Of a DNA stretch of 64,000 bases, positions 51,791-60,994 are shown one piece after another. A program made the translations under genes and the position numbers. The stretch is taken from the NCBI RefSeq assembly GCF_030813355.1, contig NZ_JAUSUD010000018.1:1-64000 (forward strand). The letters are read 5' to 3'. Positions within the stretch are counted from its first letter, which is position 1. Each line of letters opens with the position of its first letter. The DNA comes from Metabacillus malikii (GTDB lineage Bacteria > Bacillota > Bacilli > Bacillales > Bacillaceae). The notes under the pieces are model-generated. The model was not told where the DNA came from, searched no databases, and saw nothing but the letters and a program-made list of their open reading frames with translations.

Positions 51791-53092
51791 CTATTTTAAT
51801 AGTTCATTAATTTGCTTCTCTGTTTTCTTTAGACCTTCTTCAACAGAGATACTTCCACCTAATATTTGGTCACGTACATCTAATAGTAATTGCTCTGCCT
51901 GCAGACCAGCATCGCCTGGGAAAGAAGCCCACGGAACAACGCCATCCATTTGTTCAATTGCCGGTTGCATCATTTCATTTTCTTCTAAATAAGCTTTTAA
52001 GCCATTTTCTGCTTCTGCAACGTCAGAACGTGGCGGTACATAACCTGTTCCTTCTGTCCACTTAGCCATTGACTCAACACTATATAAAAACTTCATAAAC
52101 TCCCATGCAGCCTTCTGCTGTGCTTCTTCTTGTGCAGTAATGGCTAACATCGCACCGCCAGCAGGCAATCTGACCTCTTTTCCTTCCCAAGCAGGTGACT
52201 TAATCGCTGCAACATCAAACTTTGAATTTGTTTGAATGTTTGAGCGTTGTGCAATTGTCGTATAGGCCATTGCCACATTTCCATCTATGAAACTTTGAAT
52301 TCCTTGATCCCAAGCAATATGCAATGCCTCTTCAGCTGCCACCATATCTGCCCACACTTCATATGCCTTAATACCTTCAGGAGATGCAAAGCTTGCTTTC
52401 CCGTCAGTTATCATTCTTGCACCGTTGCTTTCAAGTAAAGCTTGCGTACCCCAGTTGTCTGCTGGTTCTTGAAGATAGAAACCGTATTTCCCTGTTTTTG
52501 CCTTTATTTGCTCTGAAAATTGCTTCACTTCTTCCCAAGTTTTTGGACCATTTTCATCTAATCCAGCTTCCTTTAATAAATCACGATTGATATATAAAAC
52601 TGGATTACTTAAGGAATAAGGAATGCCAACCTGCTCTCCATCAGAATTTTTCGCTAGACTCATGACATTTTCTAGGAAGTAGTCTTTTAAAAATGTTTTA
52701 TCTTCCGGAAAGTGTTCCTCAATGACTTCCTGTGGTGAAGCATACTCAAAGTTATTTGAAAAATAATCTAGAAATGACCAGCCAACTTGTACAACGGCAG
52801 GTGCCTTTCCTGCTGCTGCTTCTGCTTGGAGATTTTGCATTAACCCTTTATACATATCAGGATTAAACTTTGCAACAACTTCCACTGAGTCACTTTGTTT
52901 ATTAAACTCTTCTACTAAATCGGTTACCGCTTGTCCACCTTGTGTTTCCGCATTAACATGCCAATATTCGATGACCGTTTTCTGCTCTTTCCCAGATGAG
53001 ACAACATTAGACTGACCATCACCTGCATTTCCACAAGCAGCTAAAGAAAATCCTAATACAAAAACAGTTAGTAGCTTAACAAATAATTTCAT
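51791..53092 (-). CDS. ugpB: Extracellular solute-binding lipoprotein, UgpB type
   Basis: The 433-residue lipoprotein has a signal peptide with lipobox LAAC (Cys20). The body is a family-1 solute-binding fold (VIEYWHVNAETQGGQAV, VPPRSDVAEAENGL). UgpB proteins capture glycerol 3-phosphate or its diesters. Here the presumed role is to feed phosphorus compounds to the ugpAEC channel. It is the first gene of the operon, behind a Pho box and a leader terminator. Confidence 0.88.
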   Translation of the reverse strand: MKLFVKLLTVFVLGFSLAACGNAGDGQSNVVSSGKEQKTVIEYWHVNAETQGGQAVTDLVEEFNKQSDSVEVVAKFNPDMYKGLMQNLQAEAAAGKAPAVVQVGWSFLDYFSNNFEYASPQEVIEEHFPEDKTFLKDYFLENVMSLAKNSDGEQVGIPYSLSNPVLYINRDLLKEAGLDENGPKTWEEVKQFSEQIKAKTGKYGFYLQEPADNWGTQALLESNGARMITDGKASFASPEGIKAYEVWADMVAAEEALHIAWDQGIQSFIDGNVAMAYTTIAQRSNIQTNSKFDVAAIKSPAWEGKEVRLPAGGAMLAITAQEEAQQKAAWEFMKFLYSVESMAKWTEGTGYVPPRSDVAEAENGLKAYLEENEMMQPAIEQMDGVVPWASFPGDAGLQAEQLLLDVRDQILGGSISVEEGLKKTEKQINELLK

Positions 53093-53166
53093 TTTCCTTT
53101 CCTCCCTATTTCTTAGAATTAGAATGATAAATCAGTGAATCTCAGTGCTTAACCCCAAAAACAAAA

Positions 53167-53214
53167 AGACCTCAAATAACATGTATATAACGCTATACAT
53201 CTTATTTGAGGTCT
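53167..53214 (-). terminator. Intrinsic terminator in the ugpB leader (attenuator candidate)
   Basis: AGACCTCAAATAA (53167-53179) with ATGTATA (53181-53187) pairs with TATACAT and TTATTTGAGGTCT (ending 53214). On the minus strand TTTTTGTTTTT follows. It lies 75 bp before the ugpB start and downstream of the Pho box, so full transcription would need read-through. B. subtilis glpD has a comparable leader terminator relieved by GlpP. Confidence 0.8.
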
Positions 53215-53254
53215 CTCAATTTGCACCTTTATTAAATATTCACTTGATAGTTTA

Positions 53255-53308
53255 ACTATAAAATAGAATTATTAATCGAATATGAAGTAATTGTAAAACT
53301 TTTGTATA
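53255..53308 (-). promoter_or_regulatory. PhoP box array and -10 of the ugp-type operon
   Basis: On the minus strand TATACA (53303-53308), TTTACA (53292-53297), TTCATA (53281-53286) and TTAATA (53270-53275) lie exactly 11 bp apart. A -10 TATAGT follows at 53255-53260. This is close to the expected PhoP binding architecture. Confidence 0.72.
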
Positions 53309-53418
53309 CTTGCTGTTTTAGAGAGGGAGATTTCTTTAAACATTTCGTACAGATGAATTTGATATATGGTAAAATAAGGGTAAAAAGTAATCGACTGTTA
53401 CTCAGGAGGTGAAGTACG

Positions 53419-53607
53419 ATGACAGAAATCCTTATTTATTTATTACCAATATTCATCCTATTATCAGGGATAGTTTTCCTTCTGGTTGGTAAAGTGAAGA
53501 AGAATCGTTTATTTAATGGAATTGGAATTGGCATCATTGCTTCTCTACTCATTCTTGAGTTACCTTCATTTATAGAGGGATTTGTAAAAGGATTTTCTGA
53601 GCTTTGA
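53419..53607 (+). CDS. Small two-helix membrane protein, unknown
   Basis: The 62-residue protein has two hydrophobic helices (about 4-23 and 33-50) joined by a basic KVKKNR loop. It ends in KGFSEL. The ribosome binding site CAGGAGGTGAAG is excellent. It is divergent from ugpB and convergent with tdk. I do not recognise a family. Confidence 0.7.
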   Translation: MTEILIYLLPIFILLSGIVFLLVGKVKKNRLFNGIGIGIIASLLILELPSFIEGFVKGFSEL

Positions 53608-53635
53608 TTAACTGACCGCTTATGTTATACAAAGA

Positions 53636-53672
53636 GGCTATCGACTTAAGTACTTTTCATAAGTCGATAGCC
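53636..53672. terminator. Bidirectional terminator between the small gene and tdk
   Basis: GGCTATCGACTTA pairs with AAGTCGATAGCC around the loop AGTACTTTTCAT. A second small hairpin (AGCCCTA ... TAGGGCT) follows to about 53692. Confidence 0.8.
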
Positions 53673-53713
53673 CTATCTTCTTTTAGGGCTAAAAATACTT
53701 ACCAGCTCTGTTC

Positions 53714-54283
53714 TTATAAAGGAGGATTCGAATAACATCTCCTACAAACAGGATAATAAGACTCATTGCCACCAATCTTTATTTGTTCACCTGTATACAC
53801 TGGTTTTCCATTTTCAACTCTAAGTGCCATTATCGCCTTGCGTTCACAAAACCAACAAATCGTTTTCATTTCCTCAATTTTATCAGCATATAAAAGCATG
53901 TATTTACTGCCTTCAAAAAGTTCATTTTGAAAATCATTTTTCAGTCCGAATCCCATAACAGGAATATCCAATTCATCGACAATTTTTGCGAGTTGTAATA
54001 TATGCTCTTTATTTAAAAACTGACATTCATCTACTAAAATACAGGCAGGTTTAAATTCATTAATTTTCACGATTTCATATATATTCGTCTCTTCATGAAT
54101 CGGTATCGCTTCTCTTCTTAGTCCAATTCTTGAAGACACAATACCGACCTCATCACGAGTATCAACAGCTGATGTAAAGATTAATACATGTTTATTTTGC
54201 TCTTCATAGTTATGGGCAACTTTAAGGATTTCAATTGATTTCCCACTGTTCATTGCACCGTATTTAAAGAATAACTGTGCCAA
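53714..54283 (-). CDS. tdk: Thymidine kinase
   Basis: Type II thymidine kinase phosphorylates thymidine with ATP. The 189-residue protein has the P-loop YGAMNSGKS, the DECQFL motif with the catalytic region, and a structural zinc site made by CWFC and CRRC near the C terminus. In B. subtilis tdk follows rpmE; here copper genes and array 4 separate them. Confidence 0.96.
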   Translation of the reverse strand: MAQLFFKYGAMNSGKSIEILKVAHNYEEQNKHVLIFTSAVDTRDEVGIVSSRIGLRREAIPIHEETNIYEIVKINEFKPACILVDECQFLNKEHILQLAKIVDELDIPVMGFGLKNDFQNELFEGSKYMLLYADKIEEMKTICWFCERKAIMALRVENGKPVYTGEQIKIGGNESYYPVCRRCYSNPPL

Positions 54284-54620
54284 TTACCTCTACTCCTTAC
54301 CTAATGTTTAACAGAAAACACATTTCTTTATTATAGATGGTATCAGTTGAAAATTATAGTCTAAATACAGATTCTCTAGTATTTACTATTATTAATTAGT
54401 GGCCAATGAGATCAAAAAATTGATGCATAATTATGTAGTCTTCGCTATTTTTCCTAATGTAAAAAGGAGCTACTATATAAATAGTAACCCCTAGCTTCTC
54501 GATGTTTATTCTCCAATTAATATGAAGACAATTACGATATATTCTGTTTTACTGTATTCTGACATAGCTTACTAATTACAAGTTTCAAATAATTAGGTTC
54601 AATCAATTCTTCTACTAATT
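54284..54620. other. Intergenic, no larger gene seen
   Basis: Contains the tdk promoter region and the transcript end of the cop operon. A 73-residue minus-strand frame extends through part of it and into copA, but it is in another frame than the small peptide at 54621-54704 and lacks support. Confidence 0.5.
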
Positions 54621-54704
54621 CTATCCTATAAGAGCTCCATAGGCATAGTATCCGATGATGACAACTGATAAATATAGAAAGGCTGAAATAATCCACTTTT
54701 TCAT
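54621..54704 (-). CDS. 27-residue membrane peptide downstream of copA
   Basis: On the minus strand ATG at 54704 opens a 27-codon frame encoding MKKWIISAFLYLSVVIIGYY plus a short tail (AYGALIG), then TAG. AAAGGGGAAC lies 5-6 nt upstream. It is a single-helix peptide with a positively charged start, just 17 bases beyond copA. Such peptides may stabilise or regulate membrane pumps; no family is recognised. Confidence 0.5.
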   Translation of the reverse strand: MKKWIISAFLYLSVVIIGYYAYGALIG

Positions 54705-54721
54705 CTAAAGTTCCCCTTTCA

Positions 54722-57142
54722 TTATCGTTTGATTCTTTGTAATCTAAGAGCATTTAGGACAACTGAGACAGAACTAAAGGCCATGGCTGCTCCTGCTAAC
54801 CAAGGGGCTAGGAAGCCTAGTGCGGCGACAGGAATACCAAGTGCATTGTAGGCAAATGCCCAGAACAAGTTTTGTTTAATATTTCGGATCGTTTTCTTGC
54901 TCATAAAGATTGCATCAGCAATGCTATTTAAATCCCCACGAATTAGGGTTATGTCCGCTGCTTCCATCGCAATATCTGTTCCAGTTCCAATTGCCATGCC
55001 TATGTCGGCAATTGCTAAAGCAGGTGCATCATTAATCCCATCTCCAACCATTGCAACGATTTCACCTTGCTGTTGCAGCTTTTTCACTTCCTCTGCCTTT
55101 CCTTCTGGGAGGATTTCAGCAATAACTGTGTTAATACCCGCTTCTTTTGCAATCGCTTTGGCTGTTCTCTCATTATCTCCTGTAATCATGACAACATTTA
55201 GATCCATTTCCTTAAGGCGTTTGACTGCTGCTTTTGATGTATCTTTTATTGTATCTGCAACTGCAACAAGTCCTGCATACTGATTATCAATAGCAACTAG
55301 CATTGCAGTCTTCCCTATTTCTTCAAGGTTTTCCATTGTACTAAGGGCATGTTCAACCTTAATATGATGCTGCATCATTAATTTCCTTGTACCGATTAGA
55401 ACAACATGACCCGAAACCTTTGCAATAATTCCGTAGCCTGGTATCGCGTCAAAATCCTCAACTTCAGTGAGTTTAATATCTTTCTCTTTTATTCCTGCTA
55501 CAATCGCTTCTGCAAGTGGGTGTTCAGATTGCTTTTCAGCTGTTCCGACAAGAGTTAAAAATTGATTTTCGTCAATACCCTGCTCAACTAGTACATCTGT
55601 TAAAACAGGAGCACCATTTGTAACTGTCCCTGTTTTATCTAGTAGAATAGTTGTTAACCTGTGCGTTCTTTCAAGATGTTCTCCACCTTTAAACAATACG
55701 CCAAATTCTGCAGCTCTTCCTGAACCGGCCATTATTGATGTTGGCGTTGCTAACCCAAGTGCACATGGGCAGGCAATAACGAGCACCGCAATTAATTTTT
55801 CCAGTGCCTCTGCAAAGTCTCCAGGTACTACCCAAATGAACCAGATGAGGAATGTAACAATTGCAATACCGACTACGATTGGGACAAAGATGCCAGAAAT
55901 TTGATCAGCTAAACGTTGAATTGGTGCCTTTGAACCTTGTGCTTCTTCCACTACTTTTATAATTTGAGCTAATGCTGTTTCACGCCCAACTTTTGTTGCC
56001 TTTACCTTTAGAAATCCGTTTTTATTAATTGTCGAACCAATGACTGTATCGCCAACTGTTTTATCAACTGGAACACTTTCACCTGTTAGCATTGATTCGT
56101 CAATTGCAGAGCGTCCCTCAATAATTTCTCCATCTACGGGAACCTTTTCTCCTGGTTTTACTAGAATAATATCTCCAACGATAACATCCTCTAATGCAAC
56201 CTCTTGCTCGATTCCGTCACGGACAATTGTTGCAGTTTTTGCTTGAAGACCCATCAATTTTTTAATCGCCTCAGATGAGCGTCCTTTTGCACGCACTTCA
56301 AATAATTTCCCTAAAATAATTAACGTAATAAGAACCGCACTCGTCTCATAATACAATTCCACCATATGATGACTTCCATTGCCAATCGAAGCAATAGATA
56401 GGTATAAACTATAGAAATAAGCAGCCGATGTACCTAACGCAACAAGCACATCCATGTTTGCACTTTTATTTCGTATAGCTTTATAAGCCCCAACATAAAA
56501 TTGTTTCCCAACAATAAATTGGATAGGTGTAGCAAGCGCTAGCTGTACCCAAGGATTCATAAACATCTCGGGCAAGTATATAAATGATGTGAAACGAAAG
56601 TGACTAACCATTGCCCACAAAAGTGGAATCGATAAAATAAGCGAGAAGAAAAACTTCCCTTGTTGTGTTTCTAGTTCCTTTGCTTTTCTATCTGCACTTT
56701 CATCTTTTTGGTTATCTTTAATTGCTGCTTGATAACCTAGCTTTTCAACACGTTTAATTAAGTCGTTAGTACCTGTTAAAGATGGGTTGTATTCAACTGT
56801 TGCACTTTCTAACGCTAAGTTAACTGATGCTTTTGTTACACCTTCGACTTTATTTAGACCTTTTTCTATTCTAGTCGCACAAGCTGCACATGTCATACCG
56901 ATAATATCTAACTCTGTCTTTTCCTCAACGACGCCATAGCCTAAATCGTTGATTTTATTTTTAAAATCTTCTATGTGAACTACATCAGGGTTGTATTTAA
57001 TCGATGTTCTTTCAAGTGCGAAGTTTACATTCGCGTCTTCTACACCTTCCACTTTCTTAAGCCCTTTTTCAATTCGAACTGCACACGCAGCACATGTCAT
57101 TCCTGTTATCGGGAGTACTGCTTCTTTAAGGTCCTGCGCCAT
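54722..57142 (-). CDS. copA: Copper-exporting P1B-type ATPase
   Basis: CopA exports Cu(I). The protein of about 806 residues has two N-terminal heavy-metal domains (each GMTCAACxxRIEKGL), eight membrane helices, the CPC motif in [13 protein letters not shown], the phosphorylation site DKTGT, and the GDGINDAP hinge. I use the second Met (MAQDLKEAV) because AGGAGG lies 8 nt from it but only 2 nt from the first. Operon partner is copZ, 94 bp upstream, and a CsoR-like box lies between. Confidence 0.96.
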   Translation of the reverse strand: MAQDLKEAVLPITGMTCAACAVRIEKGLKKVEGVEDANVNFALERTSIKYNPDVVHIEDFKNKINDLGYGVVEEKTELDIIGMTCAACATRIEKGLNKVEGVTKASVNLALESATVEYNPSLTGTNDLIKRVEKLGYQAAIKDNQKDESADRKAKELETQQGKFFFSLILSIPLLWAMVSHFRFTSFIYLPEMFMNPWVQLALATPIQFIVGKQFYVGAYKAIRNKSANMDVLVALGTSAAYFYSLYLSIASIGNGSHHMVELYYETSAVLITLIILGKLFEVRAKGRSSEAIKKLMGLQAKTATIVRDGIEQEVALEDVIVGDIILVKPGEKVPVDGEIIEGRSAIDESMLTGESVPVDKTVGDTVIGSTINKNGFLKVKATKVGRETALAQIIKVVEEAQGSKAPIQRLADQISGIFVPIVVGIAIVTFLIWFIWVVPGDFAEALEKLIAVLVIACPCALGLATPTSIMAGSGRAAEFGVLFKGGEHLERTHRLTTILLDKTGTVTNGAPVLTDVLVEQGIDENQFLTLVGTAEKQSEHPLAEAIVAGIKEKDIKLTEVEDFDAIPGYGIIAKVSGHVVLIGTRKLMMQHHIKVEHALSTMENLEEIGKTAMLVAIDNQYAGLVAVADTIKDTSKAAVKRLKEMDLNVVMITGDNERTAKAIAKEAGINTVIAEILPEGKAEEVKKLQQQGEIVAMVGDGINDAPALAIADIGMAIGTGTDIAMEAADITLIRGDLNSIADAIFMSKKTIRNIKQNLFWAFAYNALGIPVAALGFLAPWLAGAAMAFSSVSVVLNALRLQRIKR

Positions 57143-57156
57143 CTTCATTCCCTCCT

Positions 57157-57173
57157 ATACCCCTTGGTGGTAT
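57157..57173 (-). promoter_or_regulatory. CsoR-like operator before copA
   Basis: ATACCCCTTGGTGGTAT is a near-perfect inverted repeat resembling the CsoR operator (ATACCC...GGGTAT). It lies immediately upstream of the copA ribosome binding site, between copZ and copA. It may allow separate copA control. Confidence 0.5.
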
Positions 57174-57235
57174 ATATTGCTCCAAAGAGAAACGTGCAAA
57201 ATTAGCACGTTTCAAATTTTATTTATTGTCATTAC

Positions 57236-57442
57236 TTATACTATTTTATAACCTTGGTCATCAATTGTTTCGATTATCTCATCTAAGGAAATAACTGATG
57301 AATCATATACTACATCGACTTTTCCTTCAGATAAGTGAACCTTTACTTCTGATACACCTTTTAAATTCCCTACATTTCCCTCTATAGCATTGACACAGTG
57401 ACCACATGACATTCCACTTACTGTTACAGTTATTTTTTCCAT
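57236..57442 (-). CDS. copZ: Copper chaperone CopZ
   Basis: The 68-residue ferredoxin-like protein has the Cu(I)-binding motif GMSCGHC near residues 10-16 and the typical GVSEVKVHLSEGKVDV strand. CopZ delivers Cu(I) to CopA and to CsoR. The start is preceded by AAAAGGAGAG. First gene of the cop operon. Confidence 0.95.
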   Translation of the reverse strand: MEKITVTVSGMSCGHCVNAIEGNVGNLKGVSEVKVHLSEGKVDVVYDSSVISLDEIIETIDDQGYKIV

Positions 57443-57525
57443 AGATTATCTCTCCTTTTATTGATAAATCAATTGCAGATTATGTGTTTGATTTATTACG
57501 ATACCTACGACTTAATCTTGAATTT

Positions 57526-57555
57526 ATAATACCATACCCCCCTACCCTATGTAAA
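57526..57555 (-). promoter_or_regulatory. copZA promoter with CsoR operator
   Basis: On the minus strand -35 TTTACA (57550-57555) and -10 TATTAT (57526-57531) are 18 bp apart. The spacer reads TAGGGTAGGGGGGTATGG, matching the CsoR operator known for B. subtilis copZA (TACCCTACGGGGGTATGG-like). Copper would relieve repression. Confidence 0.78.
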
Positions 57556-57724
57556 GTATTATATAGAGTAGTTTTTCAGATATTACGCTGAATGGGTGTA
57601 GCCCCTTTTTCGTATCAGGCCTTTATGAAGTCTCAAGTGTTTTCGGTATAAGCGAGAAAAGCCCCATAAGATTAATAAAGACTAAAATGTTGTCGGTGCA
57701 TGAGAAAAAGGGTCTACTATACTA
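57556..57724. other. Flank of array 4, no gene seen
   Basis: Contains AGGCCTTTATGAAG and GCCCCATAAGATTAATAAAGAC, which resemble the right flank (AGGCCTTAAGGCCC, GCTTCATAAGATTGATGATAC). The array appears to be inserted in, or to have grown inside, a local repeat. Confidence 0.45.
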
Positions 57725-59045
57725 CCAATTAGACTCATTTACTGTTTCTACGGGCTATTAGGACTCTGCTATTTTACCGTTAGACTGCTTAATTTGTTTC
57801 TACGGGCTATTTGGTCTGCTATTTTACCGTTAGACTGTTTATTCTGTTTCTATGGGCAATTAGGACTCTGTTATTTTACCGTTAGACTGCTTATTCTGTT
57901 TCTATGGGCAATTAGGACTCTGTTATTTTACCGTTAGACTGCTTATTCTGTCTCTACGGGCAATTTGGACTCTGCTATTTTACCGTTAGACTGCTTATTT
58001 TGTTTCTACGGGCGATTTGGACTCTGCTATTTTACCGTTAGGCTGCTTATTCTGTTTCTACGGGCTATTAGGACTCTGCTATTTTACCGTTAGACTGCTT
58101 AATTTGTTTCTACGGGCAATTAGGCTCTGCTATTTTACCGTTAGACTGCTTATTTTGTTTCTACGGGCAATTAGGCTCTGCTATTTTACCGTTAAATTGC
58201 TTATTTTGTTTCTACGGGCAATTAGGACTCTGCTATTTTACCGTTAGACCGCCTATTCTGTTTCTACGGGCTATTAGGAATCTGCTATTTTACCGTTAGA
58301 CTGTTTATTCTGTTTCTATGGGCAATTAGGACTCTGTTATTTTACCGTTAGACTGCTTATTCTGTCTCAACGGGCAATTAGGACTCTGCTATTTTACCGT
58401 CAGACTGCTTATTCTGTCTCAACGGGCAATTAGGAATCTGCTATTTTACCGTCAGACTGCTTATTCTGTCTCAACGGGCAATTAGGAATCTGCTATTTTA
58501 CCGTTAGACTGCTTAATTTGTTTCTACGGGCAATTAGGCTCTGCTATTTTACCGTTAGATTGCTTATTTTGTTTCTACGGGCTATTAGGACTCTGCTATT
58601 TTACCGTTAGACTGCTCATTTTGTTTCTACGGGCAATTAGGAATCTGCTATTTTACCGTTAAATTGCTTATTTTGTTTCTACGGGCTATTAGGACTCTGC
58701 TATTTTATCGTTAGGCTGCTTATTCTGTTTCTACGGGCGATTTGGACTCTGCTATTTTACCGTTAGGCTGCTTATTCTGTTTCTACGGGCTATTAGGACT
58801 CTGCTATTTTACCGTTAGACTGTTTATTCTGTTTCTACAGGCAATAAAACCTCTGCTATTTTACCGTTAGACTGCTTATTCTGTCTCAACAGGCAATAAA
58901 ACCTCTGCTATTTTACCGTTAGACTGCTTATTCTGTCTCAACAGGCAATAAAACCTCTGCTATTTTACCTTTAGACTGCTTATTCTGTCTCAACGGGCAA
59001 TAAAGGCTCTGCATTTTTACCATTAGACTTCTTTTACCGTGCTAC
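57725..59045. repeat. 52-bp tandem array 4 (family B), about 25 units
   Basis: The ACCGTT motif recurs 25 times between 57776 and 59019. Steps are 52 bp except one of 50 and three of 51. A unit reads ACCGTTAGACTGCTTATT-CTGTTTCTACGGGCAATTAG-GACTCTGCTATTTT. CCGTTAGA and TCTACGG can pair with one bulge. Units near 58396-58500 share TCTCAACGG; the last four share AGGCAATAAAACC or close variants. It lies between rpmE and copZ. The TTTTACCGTT core is shared with array 3. Confidence 0.97.
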
Positions 59046-59281
59046 AGGCCTTAAGGCCCTTGCTTCATAAGATTGATGATACGCAATAATGTTAACGCTA
59101 CATGGTAAAAAGGTCTTCACGAGTTCGATGAAGACCCGAAATAATAACGTAGTTTACTTTTACATTTTTGATTGAACTTATGTGTAGTTAGACATATAGA
59201 GCTATAGATGATTGCTAACTAAACTATGCTTTTTAATGAGATAAAAGATCTCAAAATGTTAGACCATAAAAAAGCATAAAA
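59046..59281. other. Right flank of array 4, no gene seen
   Basis: Carries GGTCTTCA (59112-59119) and TGAAGACC (59129-59136), a perfect 8-bp stem with a CGAGTTCGA loop, and an A+T-rich rest. No coding frame. Confidence 0.5.
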
Positions 59282-59313
59282 AAACAGGCAAGTGAAGTTC
59301 ACTTTGCCTGTTT
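59282..59313 (-). terminator. rpmE terminator
   Basis: AAACAGGCAAGTGAA pairs with TTCACTTTGCCTGTTT with one mismatch. A run of A residues to its left supplies a U7 tract on the minus strand. Confidence 0.9.
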
Positions 59314-59325
59314 GGAAAATCTTTA

Positions 59326-59538
59326 TTATTGTTGTTGTTGTTTAATGCCGTATTTTTTGTTGAATTTATCTACACGTCCACCTGCATCTGCAAATTTTTG
59401 ACGTCCAGTGTAGAATGGATGGCACTCAGAACAAACCTCAACACGGATCTCTTTGTTAGTAGAACCAGTTTCGAATTCGTTACCACATGCGCATGTCACC
59501 ATAACTTTATTATAGTTTGGATGAATACCTGTTTTCAT
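59326..59538 (-). CDS. rpmE: Ribosomal protein bL31, zinc-binding form
   Basis: The 70-residue protein has the C+ zinc site: CAC near residues 16-18 and CSEC at 37-40. This zinc form is replaced by a Cys-free paralogue under zinc limitation in B. subtilis. I start at [10 protein letters not shown], 9 nt after AAGGAG; the frame extends 44 codons upstream without support. The C terminus ends in four Gln residues. Confidence 0.96.
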   Translation of the reverse strand: MKTGIHPNYNKVMVTCACGNEFETGSTNKEIRVEVCSECHPFYTGRQKFADAGGRVDKFNKKYGIKQQQQ

Positions 59539-59722
59539 TCTTTTCATCTCCTTCCGCCCTGAATCATCTGAAACAGAGTTAAATATTCTAGAATAAGTTC
59601 GTCCATATTGACTTCTCAACTCTAGAAAAGCACATGATGAAATTATAACAAGGTCCACTTGTAAAAGCAAGTTGAAGTTATTGATTTATCATGGAAATTA
59701 AAGGGATTACCTTGGCAAGTTT

Positions 59723-60994
59723 TTAGCGGTTTCGAGCTGTTTTCATTTCAGCATCTAAATTACTAAAGAACTCTTCATTTGACTTTGTTTGACGTAGCTT
59801 TCTTAAGAACTTTTCAATGAAGTCTGGTGTATCAGACATCGATTTACGAATTGCCCATAATTTCTCTAAGTGGTCTTTCGGAATGAGAAGTTCTTCTTTT
59901 CTCGTACCAGAACGACGTATATCAATTGCTGGGAAGATACGTTTTTCAGCGAGTGAACGGTCAAGGTGGAGCTCCATATTTCCAGTACCTTTGAACTCTT
60001 CGTAAATCACATCGTCCATTCGAGATCCTGTATCTACTAAAGCAGTTGCTAAAATTGTTAAGCTTCCACCTTCTTCGATATTTCGGGCAGCACCGAAGAA
60101 ACGTTTCGGACGGTGGAATGCAGCTGGGTCAATACCCCCTGATAATGTACGTCCGCTTGGTGGGATAACAAGGTTATATGCACGCGCAAGTCGTGTAATG
60201 CTATCCATTAAAATGACAACATCTTTTTTATGCTCAACTAGACGCATTGCCCGCTCAAGCACAAGCTCCGCTACTTTAATATGATTTTCTGGTACTTCAT
60301 CAAATGTTGAACTAACAACATCACCTGCAACAGAGCGTTCAATATCCGTTACTTCCTCAGGTCTTTCATCAATTAATAACACGATTAACTCTGCTTCTGG
60401 ATTATTTTGCGTAATACTGTTCGCAATTTCTTTTAATAGCATCGTTTTTCCTGCCTTTGGAGGTGCAACGATTAATCCACGTTGTCCAAAACCAACAGGT
60501 GCTATTAAATCCATAATTCGTGTAGATAAATAATTTGGTTTTGTTTCAAGGTAAATTTGTCTATCTGGATAGAGAGGAGTTAATGCTGGGAAGTGAACAC
60601 GTTCCTTAGCTGTTTCCGGATCTTCACCATTAACTGCTTCTACATGAAGCAAGCCGTAGTAGCGTTCATTTTCTTTTGGAGGACGAACTTTACCAGATAC
60701 TTTATCCCCATTTCTTAAATCAAAACGTCTTATTTGTGACGCAGAAATATAAATATCCTCAGAGCTAGGTGAATAGTTAATCGGACGTAAGAAGCCAAAA
60801 CCTTCTGACTGGATGATTTCTAGTACACCTTCCATGAATAATAAATCCTCTTGCTCGGCATTCGCCTTTAAGATGGCAAAAATTAATTCTTTTTTCGTAA
60901 GCTTACTGTAATACGATACTTTGTATTGGCGAGCAAGCTCGTACAATTCTTTCAGTTTCATATGTTCTAATGCAGAAATTGAAACCTGACTCAT
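59723..60994 (-). CDS. rho: Transcription termination factor Rho
   Basis: The hexameric RNA helicase ends transcription. The 423-residue protein has an N-terminal helical region, a cold-shock-like RNA-binding domain (about 55-125; [10 protein letters not shown]), Walker A (APPKAGKTM), Walker B ([14 protein letters not shown]) and the LARAYN and [10 protein letters not shown] segments. The length is standard. It precedes rpmE, as in B. subtilis. Confidence 0.97.
   Translation of the reverse strand: MSQVSISALEHMKLKELYELARQYKVSYYSKLTKKELIFAILKANAEQEDLLFMEGVLEIIQSEGFGFLRPINYSPSSEDIYISASQIRRFDLRNGDKVSGKVRPPKENERYYGLLHVEAVNGEDPETAKERVHFPALTPLYPDRQIYLETKPNYLSTRIMDLIAPVGFGQRGLIVAPPKAGKTMLLKEIANSITQNNPEAELIVLLIDERPEEVTDIERSVAGDVVSSTFDEVPENHIKVAELVLERAMRLVEHKKDVVILMDSITRLARAYNLVIPPSGRTLSGGIDPAAFHRPKRFFGAARNIEEGGSLTILATALVDTGSRMDDVIYEEFKGTGNMELHLDRSLAEKRIFPAIDIRRSGTRKEELLIPKDHLEKLWAIRKSMSDTPDFIEKFLRKLRQTKSNEEFFSNLDAEMKTARNR

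Noticed and set aside
54532-54753. 73-residue minus-strand frame overlapping the end of copA
   Set aside because: It overlaps copA in another frame and lacks support; the 27-residue frame at 54621-54704 has a better start.
58017-58247. 76-residue plus-strand frame in array 4
   Set aside because: It consists only of repeat units; frame shifts every unit and there is no start signal.
57725-59045. CRISPR array resemblance of the regular repeats
   Set aside because: The whole 52-bp unit is conserved between copies; there are no unique spacers and no cas genes nearby. The same holds for the other three arrays.
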